Positions 46,801 through 55,224 are shown, counted from the stretch's first letter. The stretch: DNA of 64,000 bases from a candidate division WOR-3 bacterium (GCA_024653355.1 JANLFQ010000003.1:62001-126000), one strand, 5' to 3'. Notes: generated by a model from the letters alone, not told the origin. Numbers and translations: made by a program.

Positions 46801-49146
46801 AACCTATCCGACCAAGTTAATCTCTATACGATGCTGGGTGGAGTATATGATGTCAAAGGTTTATGGTCTTTAGCACACGATTTTTATGGACGAGCCCGGA
46901 CAATTGTTGAACAAGATGAAGGTAAGATTGGCTTTCGCACCCGATTTGCTCTTCTGTGCAATATCGCTTTGCTACGGGCTAAACAGGGTGAACTTGGAGC
47001 GGCAGAAGAGTATATCGCCCAGGCAGCAAAGGTAATTGAAGGGGTTGACGATTCGTATTTACAATTTAATCTGTTGGTAAACCAGGCTGAGGTTGCTTTA
47101 CGGGCAGAGCGGTTGGAACGGGCAAAGGGATTCCTTGTCAGAGCATTCTGGATTGTGGCCAGGGAGCCGGACTGGCGCAAACTGGCAAAACTGTACATCC
47201 TTTCAAGCCGGCTCCGTCTTGCTGCCGGTGACAGTCATCGGGCGCACTATGCGGCAAGCAGGGCGCTAACCTTGCTTCGGGACTATCCATCTTCACTGGA
47301 GTTCGCCATCGCCCTACGGTGTTCGGGATTGGCAAAGTGCAAACTTGACCAGATGGAAAAGGGGCAGGCGGAGTTGAGACGCAGTATTGAAATCCTTCGG
47401 CAGTTAGGTGTTAAGTATGAACTGGCGCTTTCGCTGAGTGCGCCGGCTAAGAGTTTGACTGGGGAAAGCCGCGTCTCGGGTTTGAAGGTGCCGATTACCA
47501 GTCGGCAGGTTTCCCGGGAGGAGTTCAACGAGATAAAGTTGAATTTGAAGGAGGCGATTGGGTATTTTCAGGAGTTGGGAGCGAAGCCAGAGGCACAGGA
47601 GTGCGAACAACTTCTGGATACGCTGGATCAGGCGTTTGGCGTTTTGCAGTTAAAGGCGCAGGAGCGGAGTGAGTACCTGAAGGTCTTTTACCAGTTGAGT
47701 GAACTTTTAAATCTGGGATTGAGTCGTGAAGACTTCCTTGACCGGGTACTTGATTTAGTGCTTTCAGTTACCAAGGCAGAGAGGGGATTAATATTTTTTA
47801 TCCATGGTAACCGGCTAATCCCGGTTGCAGCCCGGGATATTGACCATCGGACCCTTGAGGATGCAACCGCGGTTTCGCAAACGGTTTTACGCAAGGTCAA
47901 GCGGCGGGGTGAACCTTTAATCAGTGCCGATGCGCTTGCTGACCCGAGACTCAACAGTTTTAACAGCGTTCTATTAAACAAAATTCGCTCGCTTCTGTGT
48001 GTGCCGCTTATCGTAGAAGGTAAGGTGATTGGTACAATCTACCTTGACTCCCGAATTACATCCCATCTATTTTTAGAAGAGGACCGAAGTTTGCTGCTGG
48101 CGGTGGCGAATCTCCTGGCTGCAACGATTGACCGCTCAACAACCTTCCGGGAACTGCAGGAACAGATTTCAGATATTCGTGAAGGCATTTTAGTTGACGC
48201 GGCAACCGGTTTATTTCTGGGTAGGTCTAAAGCAATGCGACAGGTTTATCAGGTTATTGACCGGATTGCACCGACAGATTGCACGGTGTTACTGACCGGT
48301 GAGACTGGCACCGGCAAGGGTGTTCTGGCACGGCTGATTCATCAACGGAGCGGGCGTAAAGACAACAAGTTTGTTGCGGTGAACTGCGGAACTTTGCCCG
48401 AGACTTTGTTTGAATCTGAACTGTTCGGTCATGCCCGGGGTAGTTTTACCGGTGCGGTCAAGGATAAGGTCGGTATTTTTGAAACCGCACATGGGGGAAC
48501 GATTTTCCTCGACGAGATTACCAACACCACCCTGACAATCCAGGCGAAACTTCTGCAGGTGCTGGAGGAAAAGGTGATTCGGCGGGTAGGCGAAACCGAA
48601 CCCCGAATGGTTGATGTCCGTCTGATTTGTGCTACAAATAAAAACCTTGCCGAAGAGGTAAAAGCGGGTAGATTTCGAGAAGACCTCTACTATCGGATGA
48701 ATGTTGTGGCGATAGAGGTGCCGCCGCTCAGGGAAAGGGTCGGCGACATACCTCACCTTGCCGACTATTTTCTGCACAGTTATGCGACACAGTTGAATAA
48801 ACCTATACTGGGGTTTGAAGATGATGTGATTGCCGCCTTTACTCAGTACCACTGGCCCGGTAATGTCCGGGAACTTCAAAATACGATTGAAAGGGCGGTG
48901 ATAATGACCCAGAACCGCCGAATTTCGCTTGCCGATGTGGGCAAACCATTCACCGATATGCAGATTACCCCAGAGTTTCCCGGAAATAAGAAACGGACAA
49001 TTGACAAGGAGCAGGTGGTCAACGCATTAAAAGAAACAAACGGGAACATCACTCGAGCCGCGGAACGCCTTTCAACCCACAGGCGCCAACTCCAAAGGCT
49101 TATAAAACGATACAAAATAGACCTTGACAGCCTGCGGCAGGCGTAG
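43897..49146 (+). CDS. Giant kinase - AAA - TPR - GAF - sigma-54 activator - HTH regulator
   Basis: A 1749-residue fusion. Residues 11-275: Ser/Thr kinase-like domain with the Lys of YLALKTV, MIHCDLKPEHILV (His in place of the usual Asn of DLKPEN), LLDFGFAED and APE. About 300-640: AAA_16/STAND ATPase with GDRGVGKSR and LVIIVDD. About 670-1240: TPR repeats. About 1265-1415: GAF. About 1440-1675: sigma-54 AAA+ domain with GETGTGKG, GSFTGA (for GAFTGA) and GTIFLDE. 1698-1745: Fis-type HTH. By family knowledge this is an enhancer-binding protein that remodels RNA polymerase-sigma-54; its signal may enter through the ATPase, TPR or GAF parts. The gene stands alone, with an autoregulatory-looking upstream site. 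Confidence 0.88.
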   Translation: MTQRGSGENLQFSQPVGDRYYIEEILGGGETTEVYRVRDIVTGRYLALKTVRSGCPEEENVRLSREFFYLSQISHPGVVAVHDYGRITDGRAYFTMEYIPGVPITRYFGGGYDPRLNDVIVQILLALDAIHAQGMIHCDLKPEHILVVEDEGKFSVKLLDFGFAEDFCIVGPKNGKGTPGYVAPEILKGVDSDVRADLYALGMVIYETLTGIGPGRGADLLDWLRKQQQGDFAPPRSFNSDIPDKLDRLVMKLISPRPEQRPASAQAAIEELIGENLSNVALPALRRDIMASGFVAREEILQKLKEILRFVADGQSSVVCISGDRGVGKSRLLAEFKFYAEMEGASVFSFEPVSLNARSQSLIEALVGLLRSYGHTGAPLISVDAGRESNYRLFEWVTQRLKLVANSHRIKHSLVIIVDDFELFDPTSLDLLRYLALGVDTERVMLVVTGLKEKRFLDTIDGIKHRANFQHIVIPPFKRDEVKELVLSILGKVQDVEPLIDWLFEFTGGNPLWVVETIYELIEDKILVREMSGWNLAKDRLAAFRPPPSISDTIRQRVESLTPEEKSVLEIAAAAAGPFTLKLVRAALNLEEKVLFKAINRLKGLGFLRAFRAACPEDKFSFSPGWVLSSKILESVIVERLSVEERRENHRKVALALELLYPERVPEMVFDLAHHWTLAGVRDRAYDYSLRAGARAREWLLFEQALAFYENALSLSAGLITARERVGLLEKVGELRELTGRFAEAIDIYRQGMGLAVAESELARDKKFLARFLRRLGLVYQKQGLVADAINLLNQSLHLLSEDSLERARLLADLGWSYCGSGDFSHAEEVLTTALQLAEKLKSTVTVEANRLVGLILYYFAVLAWAKYDFVLALQLAERALDVFERLEEEIMKATVSQFIATLYTRRGEAEKAKEFYQRAVACQRRAGAVYYLLTSLQGLGLLSLDEGEWNQAEQYFKEALKIAEQVGNLSDQVNLYTMLGGVYDVKGLWSLAHDFYGRARTIVEQDEGKIGFRTRFALLCNIALLRAKQGELGAAEEYIAQAAKVIEGVDDSYLQFNLLVNQAEVALRAERLERAKGFLVRAFWIVAREPDWRKLAKLYILSSRLRLAAGDSHRAHYAASRALTLLRDYPSSLEFAIALRCSGLAKCKLDQMEKGQAELRRSIEILRQLGVKYELALSLSAPAKSLTGESRVSGLKVPITSRQVSREEFNEIKLNLKEAIGYFQELGAKPEAQECEQLLDTLDQAFGVLQLKAQERSEYLKVFYQLSELLNLGLSREDFLDRVLDLVLSVTKAERGLIFFIHGNRLIPVAARDIDHRTLEDATAVSQTVLRKVKRRGEPLISADALADPRLNSFNSVLLNKIRSLLCVPLIVEGKVIGTIYLDSRITSHLFLEEDRSLLLAVANLLAATIDRSTTFRELQEQISDIREGILVDAATGLFLGRSKAMRQVYQVIDRIAPTDCTVLLTGETGTGKGVLARLIHQRSGRKDNKFVAVNCGTLPETLFESELFGHARGSFTGAVKDKVGIFETAHGGTIFLDEITNTTLTIQAKLLQVLEEKVIRRVGETEPRMVDVRLICATNKNLAEEVKAGRFREDLYYRMNVVAIEVPPLRERVGDIPHLADYFLHSYATQLNKPILGFEDDVIAAFTQYHWPGNVRELQNTIERAVIMTQNRRISLADVGKPFTDMQITPEFPGNKKRTIDKEQVVNALKETNGNITRAAERLSTHRRQLQRLIKRYKIDLDSLRQA

Positions 49147-49208
49147 CCGTCTTACCCCAATTTCTAAGTTATTATTTTTTGAATAGTTGTAGGGTTGAAT
49201 TCAAAAGG

Positions 49209-49215
49209 TGCGACA
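49209..49215 (-). promoter_or_regulatory. TGTCGCA motif upstream of the sigma-54 promoter
   Basis: TGCGACA on the plus strand is the reverse complement of the motif repeated before the regulator gene. It lies about 90 bp before the -24 box, a usual enhancer distance. TGCGATA at 49274-49280 is a near match. Confidence 0.5.
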
Positions 49216-49301
49216 ATTTTGTTTTGTCATTGTTGTGAATAAAAAGCTGGGTGGATATTATAAGTTACAATTCTGCGATAGTTATAATAAGCATAAAAAT
49301 G

Positions 49302-49317
49302 TGGCATTGTTATTGCA
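49302..49317 (+). promoter_or_regulatory. Sigma-54 (-24/-12) promoter
   Basis: TGGCAT, five bases, TTGCA matches the TGGCAC-N5-TTGCA consensus with the essential GG and GC at correct spacing. Transcription would start near 49328. It is the only such match I noticed in an intergenic region of the window. Confidence 0.75.
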
Positions 49318-49376
49318 ATTATAAAAGTTAGTTTGGATTAATTAGGTCAGGTTCTTTATATAAAAAGGAGGAAGCA

Positions 49377-49433
49377 ATGGACGGCATCGTTCCGATTCTC
49401 CCACCCCCGCGGCCTGCGCCACCGGTGAAGTAG
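49377..49433 (+). CDS. 18-residue proline-rich micropeptide
   Basis: The sequence is MDGIVPILPPPRPAPPVK, preceded at ideal spacing by AAAAAGGAGGAAGCA. Seven of 18 residues are proline and the last residue is Lys; there is no signal peptide. It lies about 50 bases inside the predicted sigma-54 transcript, and a strong terminator follows 20 bases after the stop. No plus-strand gene follows until about 55279, so it is not an attenuator leader for a downstream gene. It could be a secreted or internal signal, a ribosome-stalling peptide (PPP and PP motifs) or a coding-capable small RNA. Function unknown. Confidence 0.6.
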   Translation: MDGIVPILPPPRPAPPVK

Positions 49434-49452
49434 GTGCACAGGCGTTAAATTG

Positions 49453-49487
49453 TCCTCAGCCCGCAATGCGGGCTGAGGATTTTATTT
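49453..49487 (+). terminator. Terminator of the micropeptide transcript
   Basis: A 12-bp perfect stem TCCTCAGCCCGC/GCGGGCTGAGGA with a 3-base loop, then TTTTATTT. It ends next to the convergent radical SAM gene. Confidence 0.9.
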
Positions 49488-50412
49488 ATCGGGATTCGTA
49501 AAATGTTTTTCCCCAGAAGGCGACCTTTTTTATCAAACCTTCTTTGACCATTTTTTCGAGTACCGGCTTTATCTCACGGGCAGGAATTCCGAGGGAACGG
49601 CAGAGGTCTTCTTCGGTTACAGGTCTATTCTGCACTACGGCAAGGACCGCTTTCTGGCTGTTGCCGTGGAATTTTCTCTGTCTCTTTTTAATCGGTGAGA
49701 AGGCGATTTCGGCTTCAGGTCCAAAGAGCAGTTTCACCTGGTTCAGGTCGTCCATTGTTAGGGGCAGGGCGTCTTTTTCTGCTGGCGGCCGCACCACAGT
49801 GTTCAGGTGGACCCGGTCCGGCTTTATTTCATAGGCAAGCCGGCGAAGTTTCATCAGATGTTCAGGAGAGTCGTTAACTCCTTTTACCAGCATAATTTCC
49901 AGCCACAACTTTCCTTTATAGTAACGACGAAATGTCTTGAGCCCCTGAACAATTTTTTCAACCTTTAAGTCTGGATGACACCGGTTAACGCGATGAAATG
50001 TTTTCTGGTCTGCGGCATCAAGGCTGGGAACGACCAAGTCCGCCGGGTACAGGTCGTGGCGGACCTTCGGGTCCAACAAAAGGGTTGAATTGGTGATGAC
50101 CGCTACCGGGATTTTGAACTCGGCTTTGAGAAGGCGGATGAGTTTTCCAATGTCTTTGTTTAGGGTGGGTTCGCCTTCGCCGGAAAAGGTGAGATAGTCA
50201 ATCCGATGTTGAGCAACTGCGGTGCGCACTTCCTTGAGAATTTCATCTATCGGGTAGAATGAGCGGCGTGCTAAGGTGAGTTTAGTTGTTCTGCCACACT
50301 GGCAGTAGATGCAGTTCAGGGTGCAGGTTTTCTTCGGGATAATGTTTAATCCCAAAGAAAGCCCGAGACGTCGGGAAGGTACCGGGCCATAAACATAATT
50401 TTTGATTATCAT
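49486..50412 (-). CDS. Radical SAM protein with C-terminal winged helix (COG0731-like)
   Basis: A 308-residue protein starting MIIKNYVYGPVPSRRLGLSL, with the cluster motif CTLNCIYCQC, the glycine-rich SGEGEPTLN (SAM-binding), ITNSTLL and a C-terminal region (about 250-308) that looks like a winged helix (VTEEDLCRSLGIPAREIKPVLEKMVKEGLIKK). The family is widespread and its reaction is not established. It starts as ATGA on the stop of the C25 peptidase gene and is the last gene of that minus-strand operon. Confidence 0.85.
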   Translation of the reverse strand: MIIKNYVYGPVPSRRLGLSLGLNIIPKKTCTLNCIYCQCGRTTKLTLARRSFYPIDEILKEVRTAVAQHRIDYLTFSGEGEPTLNKDIGKLIRLLKAEFKIPVAVITNSTLLLDPKVRHDLYPADLVVPSLDAADQKTFHRVNRCHPDLKVEKIVQGLKTFRRYYKGKLWLEIMLVKGVNDSPEHLMKLRRLAYEIKPDRVHLNTVVRPPAEKDALPLTMDDLNQVKLLFGPEAEIAFSPIKKRQRKFHGNSQKAVLAVVQNRPVTEEDLCRSLGIPAREIKPVLEKMVKEGLIKKVAFWGKTFYESR

Positions 50413-53400
50413 CTTTTGACCAGTTTACAGGTATTTTTTGTCCTGGGCAAGTGGGGTGCGGCACCGGTCGTAAGATGAATGAAGTAGATGCCAGGAGGCA
50501 AGGTATTGCCCTGTGTGTCGGTCCCGTCCCAAGTACAGGCATACCAGCCGGCGGGTTGCTTTTCTTGCACGATTGTTTTAATCTTCCTGCCACTGACATC
50601 AAAAAGAGTTAAAGAGACATCGGAATTTTGAGCAATGGAGTAGAAAATGGTGGTGCGGTTCCGGCAGGGGTTTGGGAAAACGCGAAGCAGATGTGCCGAA
50701 TCCGGAGCAGGATGGGTGAGTGATTCAACGGTTGTGACCTGGATGTCATCAAGGTAAAAACCCTCGCCGGTTTTGCCGTCACCGTCGGAGACAAAGAGAA
50801 ATTTAATCTGAACCGATTCGCCGGCAGGATATGAGGAAAGGTCGAAACTTTCTTTAAGCCAGGTTGAGGTCAAACCCATTTTTTCTTCAGATAGGGCACC
50901 ACCAGTTCCGATAAAGTAAAGGGTGTCTTCCCGGTTAGGGGTAATTAATATGACATACAAACCATCCACACCGTAAATCGGCAATGAGAACCATCGGTAG
51001 AATGTCAAAGCGGCAAATGGGGGCAAAGCAAAGCGGGGTGAGAGTAACCAGTACGAGGCGCGGTCAGGATAAGTGCCGGTTTCATTACCTGCATAGCAGG
51101 CAAAAGATGGGCTGTGGAATCTCCGGGTTGAGAGTGACCAGGACCCGTTCTCACCACCGGTTGTCCAGGTGCCGAAACCGGAATCAAAATCGGTATAGAT
51201 GCCAAGGGTATTGGAGGCGATTGTCAATGTGTCACTGGTAAGGTGCCGATTTGCGGTGATGTTTACACCAAGTTGAAACCGACCGGTGCCGACAAACCGG
51301 GCCGGGGTTAAAGACCAGACAGTTTCTCCGGGCGCGATATCGGGAAAGATTAAACCCGGGGTTATTATTTGGGGCAACAGGGTTTCGGGTCGAGGCAGAA
51401 AAATGGTTCCAGATGGCTGGGTTGCAGATGCCAAACCCGAGTTGGTAAGTTTAATAAACAGGTTAACGGTGTCCGGATAGGAGATGGTTGTTAAGTAGCT
51501 GACAAGTCGCAGTACAGGTGTACCGATTTGCAGGGTGAGCGGCAGGGAAAGGCGGAAACCGATGGGTTCGGTAAATGTCAGGATGCAGGGAACAGTTTGA
51601 CCGTTGCGGCTAAGGGTGCTACAGCGGAAGCTGAATGAGGTTAAGACCGTTTCGCTTTGCGGTTGCAGGGCAGGGATAGAAACGGCTTTGTTTGTAAAGA
51701 TAACAAAGGGTGAGGTTGTTGAAATTGAACAGCGGACCGGATTGGTTTGCAGAGTGCCGGTGTTGGCGATGGTCAGATGAAGGCGATAGGTTTGACCCGG
51801 TGAAAGGAATTGGGTGGTTTCGGCTTCAGGAGTGATAAGTCGGTAACCGGTAACCGAAAGGGTAGGTTGGCTAAATACCGGAATGGAATCTTCAAGCGGC
51901 AGGTGATTGGATGCGGTGATGATAATGCGGACAGTTGAGGTGCTGGAGAGTGTAATTGGCAGACAAAGGGTGCCTGCGGTTGAAGTTCTGCCCCGGGCAA
52001 GGAGCGTAGAGTTCTGGATAACTGTGACCCGGGCACCGGTAACCGGTCCCGCAGGGTCTTGAACTGCAAGCCAGACAGAGTTTTCACCCACGGTCAGATG
52101 GGAAGGTTTGCTTACAGTCAGCGGAATCGGGGTGGCGGTGAAGATGAGCATTGCCGGGTCACCTAAGAGGTTAAGGCAGTACTGATGCCAGCGATAAACA
52201 TTGGGTTCAAAACTGTAAGGAGCAAAGAAAAGTTTGGTGCGGGCAAGAATTTCACCGATACGAGGCTCGGCGTGGCCGAACAGCTCCTTAAAGAATCGGA
52301 AATCAAACCGGTCCGAGTAACCGAATCCCGGGTTACCAGGCGAACCCCAACCATACGAGGAGTTACCGATGAACGCTACCGCACCGCCCTGCGGATTACG
52401 GATAAAATGTTCTGCGATGGCGTCAAGGTCAAAGGCGTTGGTCCAGCACCCGATTGAGTAGCCGATGCCGGCACGGCTGAAGTTGATGAGCCCATCAACA
52501 TCCTGGTTGCGCAGGGTGGCACCGCGGGCAAGGCTCAGGGCGTTGAACCAGCCGTGACCGCAGTGGTTGAAGAAGTTAAAACCACTGTTGAGCAGGGCAC
52601 AGGCGGTATCAACGGTAACCGTCATCCGGGACTCGTACAGTTTGTGAATCGGTCCGTATCCAACGGGAAGTGCCTGAGCAGCGATTCGTTCTTTGGCAAT
52701 GGCTTCGTCGGTATAAGGCTCATCCCAGAGGATTGCAGCGGAGAAAAGCGTGCGGGTTTGATAGTCGTATGTCCTGCCCAACTCATAGGCGATTAGTTTG
52801 TCCACATAGGCGCGTGCCTGCTCCGGGGTGTTTACCGGCACCCTGCCAACATAGATATCAGGATAAAGGTCAACGCTGTCTTCGGTTTCACCGAACACGC
52901 CGTCGCCATCCGCGTCCCAGTTGCCATCAAGGCAGGAGTAGTAAAAGTCACAGGGCAACGAGTCTTCGCGGGGATGAAGCCCGGCTGAGCAAGCCAGCGC
53001 AAACGCCTTGCGTACCGGGACAATGTCAACATCTCCGCCCAGCAAGAGGTATTTTAAGCCGGAGTCCTGGGCGCACTGTTGCAAATAGTTCCTTAATTTT
53101 TCTGCCGGGTCCTGGCCCTGATAAACTGAGGTTATCCATTCAATTGCTCGACAGCCGGTGTTGAAGCCTGTTTGCTGACGCCAGCGGGCAAGAGGCGCAA
53201 AAACGGTGTCCATTGTTTGGGAGGTGACGATGAGGTACTCCAGGGGTCCGGTTTCTGCCCATTCCGCAGTCGATTGGAACTTGTGTTCAAAGGCGAGATT
53301 CACCTTTTTGATGAGCCGGACCCGGTTTTGTTCGGGTAACAGTTGCAAAGGGAAGATAAGGAGCGAGGCAACTGGTTTACCCCGCATATACCCCTGATTC

Positions 53401-53789
53401 GTAATAACGCAGACCGATTCCGGATAGGGGTTTGAAAAATCGATAAGGGGCGGTTTCCCACTTAATTTTTGTGCCGGTAGAGAAAGGATGTTCGGGGGTG
53501 GAACATAAGCAAGATTAAAACTACCGGGCAAAGTTTCGTATTCAACACTAACCGTTTTAATACCGGCGAGACGGGTGTTAGGAGGCAGCAAAATGTTAAT
53601 TGGCTTTACGGGCAGGGCAGGGTTATTGGGTGGAGTCGCAATCTCAGCATCGGGCAGGTTGAACAAAGTTCCGTTCTCGGTGATGGACAATTGCAAATCG
53701 GCATGGGAAAAAGTGAAGGTGTGGACAACGGTTTGTGCGGTTGTGTCAATGAAGAGGCAAAAAAGAAGAAGGAGAAGGTGAGCCGCCAT
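50409..53789 (-). CDS. Gingipain-like C25 peptidase with C-terminal sorting-type domain
   Basis: An 1126-residue exported protein. Signal peptide: residues 1-18. A propeptide-like region (20-190) precedes the C25 catalytic domain (about 195-560), which has YLLLGGDVDIVPVRKA, PDIYVGRVPV, catalytic-type His in FNHCGHGW and Cys in GYSIGCWTNAFD. Ig-like and adhesion-like beta domains follow. The last ~80 residues (RVFPNPCRNRTTIFYSI ... SLTLFDVSGRKIKTI ... LPPGIYFIHLT) are a T9SS/FlgD-type C-terminal domain. It is predicted to be secreted and surface-attached. Confidence 0.85.
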   Translation of the reverse strand: MAAHLLLLLFCLFIDTTAQTVVHTFTFSHADLQLSITENGTLFNLPDAEIATPPNNPALPVKPINILLPPNTRLAGIKTVSVEYETLPGSFNLAYVPPPNILSLPAQKLSGKPPLIDFSNPYPESVCVITNQGYMRGKPVASLLIFPLQLLPEQNRVRLIKKVNLAFEHKFQSTAEWAETGPLEYLIVTSQTMDTVFAPLARWRQQTGFNTGCRAIEWITSVYQGQDPAEKLRNYLQQCAQDSGLKYLLLGGDVDIVPVRKAFALACSAGLHPREDSLPCDFYYSCLDGNWDADGDGVFGETEDSVDLYPDIYVGRVPVNTPEQARAYVDKLIAYELGRTYDYQTRTLFSAAILWDEPYTDEAIAKERIAAQALPVGYGPIHKLYESRMTVTVDTACALLNSGFNFFNHCGHGWFNALSLARGATLRNQDVDGLINFSRAGIGYSIGCWTNAFDLDAIAEHFIRNPQGGAVAFIGNSSYGWGSPGNPGFGYSDRFDFRFFKELFGHAEPRIGEILARTKLFFAPYSFEPNVYRWHQYCLNLLGDPAMLIFTATPIPLTVSKPSHLTVGENSVWLAVQDPAGPVTGARVTVIQNSTLLARGRTSTAGTLCLPITLSSTSTVRIIITASNHLPLEDSIPVFSQPTLSVTGYRLITPEAETTQFLSPGQTYRLHLTIANTGTLQTNPVRCSISTTSPFVIFTNKAVSIPALQPQSETVLTSFSFRCSTLSRNGQTVPCILTFTEPIGFRLSLPLTLQIGTPVLRLVSYLTTISYPDTVNLFIKLTNSGLASATQPSGTIFLPRPETLLPQIITPGLIFPDIAPGETVWSLTPARFVGTGRFQLGVNITANRHLTSDTLTIASNTLGIYTDFDSGFGTWTTGGENGSWSLSTRRFHSPSFACYAGNETGTYPDRASYWLLSPRFALPPFAALTFYRWFSLPIYGVDGLYVILITPNREDTLYFIGTGGALSEEKMGLTSTWLKESFDLSSYPAGESVQIKFLFVSDGDGKTGEGFYLDDIQVTTVESLTHPAPDSAHLLRVFPNPCRNRTTIFYSIAQNSDVSLTLFDVSGRKIKTIVQEKQPAGWYACTWDGTDTQGNTLPPGIYFIHLTTGAAPHLPRTKNTCKLVKR

Positions 53790-53794
53790 AACCG

Positions 53795-55171
53795 TTAATT
53801 CTCTGCCTGTTGTTTCAGATAGGTCTTGAGGTACTCCAAGCCCTCTTCTTTCGTTTTGATTTTGCCTTCAACCTGCAGGTCTTCAAGTTCCTGTAAGATG
53901 ACCTTAAACACCGGACCGGGCTTTAACCCGAGAGCAATCAGGTCGTCACCGGTGACCAGCCGCTTGATTTTCGCTTTGGCTTCTTCGGCGCGCTTCTGGG
54001 CAATCATTCGGGTGATGGTTGCTTCAAGATGGTTTGTCCTGCCCGCGGTTGCCCAGCCATCGGCATAACAGAGAACCATTAAGCCCAATGCTTCTTCTCC
54101 CAGGTCGCGGAAAAAACGCCGGATTGCCCGTTCCGAAAGGTCGGGTGCGGTGGCAAGAAGGTGCAGGCGCATATGCTCCTTAACCAGGGTGCGGACGATT
54201 TTGGTTTGAGCGCGGGCAAGACGCAGCCGCTCGTGACAGATTTTGACGGTCAGTTTTGCGCCCAGACTGTCGTGGCCATAAAAGTGCATCTCACCAGACT
54301 CGTTGACAAAGCGGGTGTGGGGTTTGGCGATGTCGTGGAGCAGTCCGCCCAGTTTCAGCAGTGCGGCATGAAAAGGCAGCGCGAAATATTGCTGCCACTC
54401 GGGCAGGAAACGGGAGAAGAACCCGGGCTGGGAAATCAACTCTTCGATTTTTTCCACGGTGCGGAAGGTGTGCGACTTCAACTCTTCATCTTGCAAGAGG
54501 GGCGAAAGTTCGGGCATAATCTCCTCAAGGCGGTGCAGTTCGGCAAGTTTTATCAGATAAGAAACCGAACGGTTGGCTTCCAGGATACGGAGAAACTCCA
54601 TGCCGATTCTCTCCGGCGCGGTATTTTTTAATGTGATGTCCTGTGCCTGTTCATAAACAGAGGGATGAACTGTGCAGTTGAGTTCCAGCGCCAGCCGCAG
54701 GGCGCGCAGCAAGCGCAGCGGGTCAAGGGCGAGCGATTGGTTCGATACGGGCCGAATCAATTTCTGCTTGAGGTCCGCTCTGCCGCCGAAGGGGTCAATA
54801 AGGGTATTTCCCTCGGGCAGTTCACAGGCGATAGCGTTCAGGGTGAAGTCGCGGCGTTTGAGGTCGTCAATGATAGTCAAGTTGCCAATGCCGTTGAAGT
54901 CAAGAGTGATTTTCTTGCGGTAAACAACCCGGGCTTCATCGTCCTTCTCTGATAAAACGACCAGTTTCCCTCGAACGGCGCGGGCAAACTCCCGGGCAAA
55001 CTCGACCCCGGAACCGGAAACGGCAAAGTCAAAGTCGGCGGGTTCTCGCCCGAGCAGCAAATCCCGAATTGCGCCACCCACCAGAAACAGCCGGCGCGCG
55101 CCTTTAACCTTCAGGAGTCGGAGATAAATACTGCCTAAATTGTGTAGCGCCGGTTTGATATCGATATCCAC
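53795..55171 (-). CDS. CCA tRNA nucleotidyltransferase / poly(A) polymerase with HD domain
   Basis: A 458-residue protein with the class II nucleotidyltransferase core (FLVGGAIRDLLLGREPADFDFAV), RRDFTLNAIA, DPLRLLRALRLALEL and an HD domain (LGGLLHDIAKP...HFYGHDSLGAK). It adds or repairs the tRNA 3' CCA, consistent with a tRNA-Gly gene that lacks encoded CCA. The GTG start at 55171 is six bases after the -10 box. It leads the minus-strand operon with the C25 peptidase and the radical SAM gene, with a 5-base gap. Confidence 0.88.
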   Translation of the reverse strand: MDIDIKPALHNLGSIYLRLLKVKGARRLFLVGGAIRDLLLGREPADFDFAVSGSGVEFAREFARAVRGKLVVLSEKDDEARVVYRKKITLDFNGIGNLTIIDDLKRRDFTLNAIACELPEGNTLIDPFGGRADLKQKLIRPVSNQSLALDPLRLLRALRLALELNCTVHPSVYEQAQDITLKNTAPERIGMEFLRILEANRSVSYLIKLAELHRLEEIMPELSPLLQDEELKSHTFRTVEKIEELISQPGFFSRFLPEWQQYFALPFHAALLKLGGLLHDIAKPHTRFVNESGEMHFYGHDSLGAKLTVKICHERLRLARAQTKIVRTLVKEHMRLHLLATAPDLSERAIRRFFRDLGEEALGLMVLCYADGWATAGRTNHLEATITRMIAQKRAEEAKAKIKRLVTGDDLIALGLKPGPVFKVILQELEDLQVEGKIKTKEEGLEYLKTYLKQQAEN

Positions 55172-55177
55172 TATTTC

Positions 55178-55205
55178 AGCATAACAGGAGAGAATGCAGG
55201 GTCAA
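55178..55205 (-). promoter_or_regulatory. Promoter of the CCA enzyme gene, leaderless type
   Basis: Minus strand TTGACC (55200-55205), 16-base spacer, TATGCT (55178-55183), six bases to the GTG. Confidence 0.6.
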
Positions 55206-55224
55206 GTTTGCTAATCGGAATTGC

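Noticed and set aside
49377-49487. Attenuator (leader peptide plus terminator) interpretation of the microgene
   Set aside because: There is no downstream gene on the same strand for it to control; the next gene is convergent.
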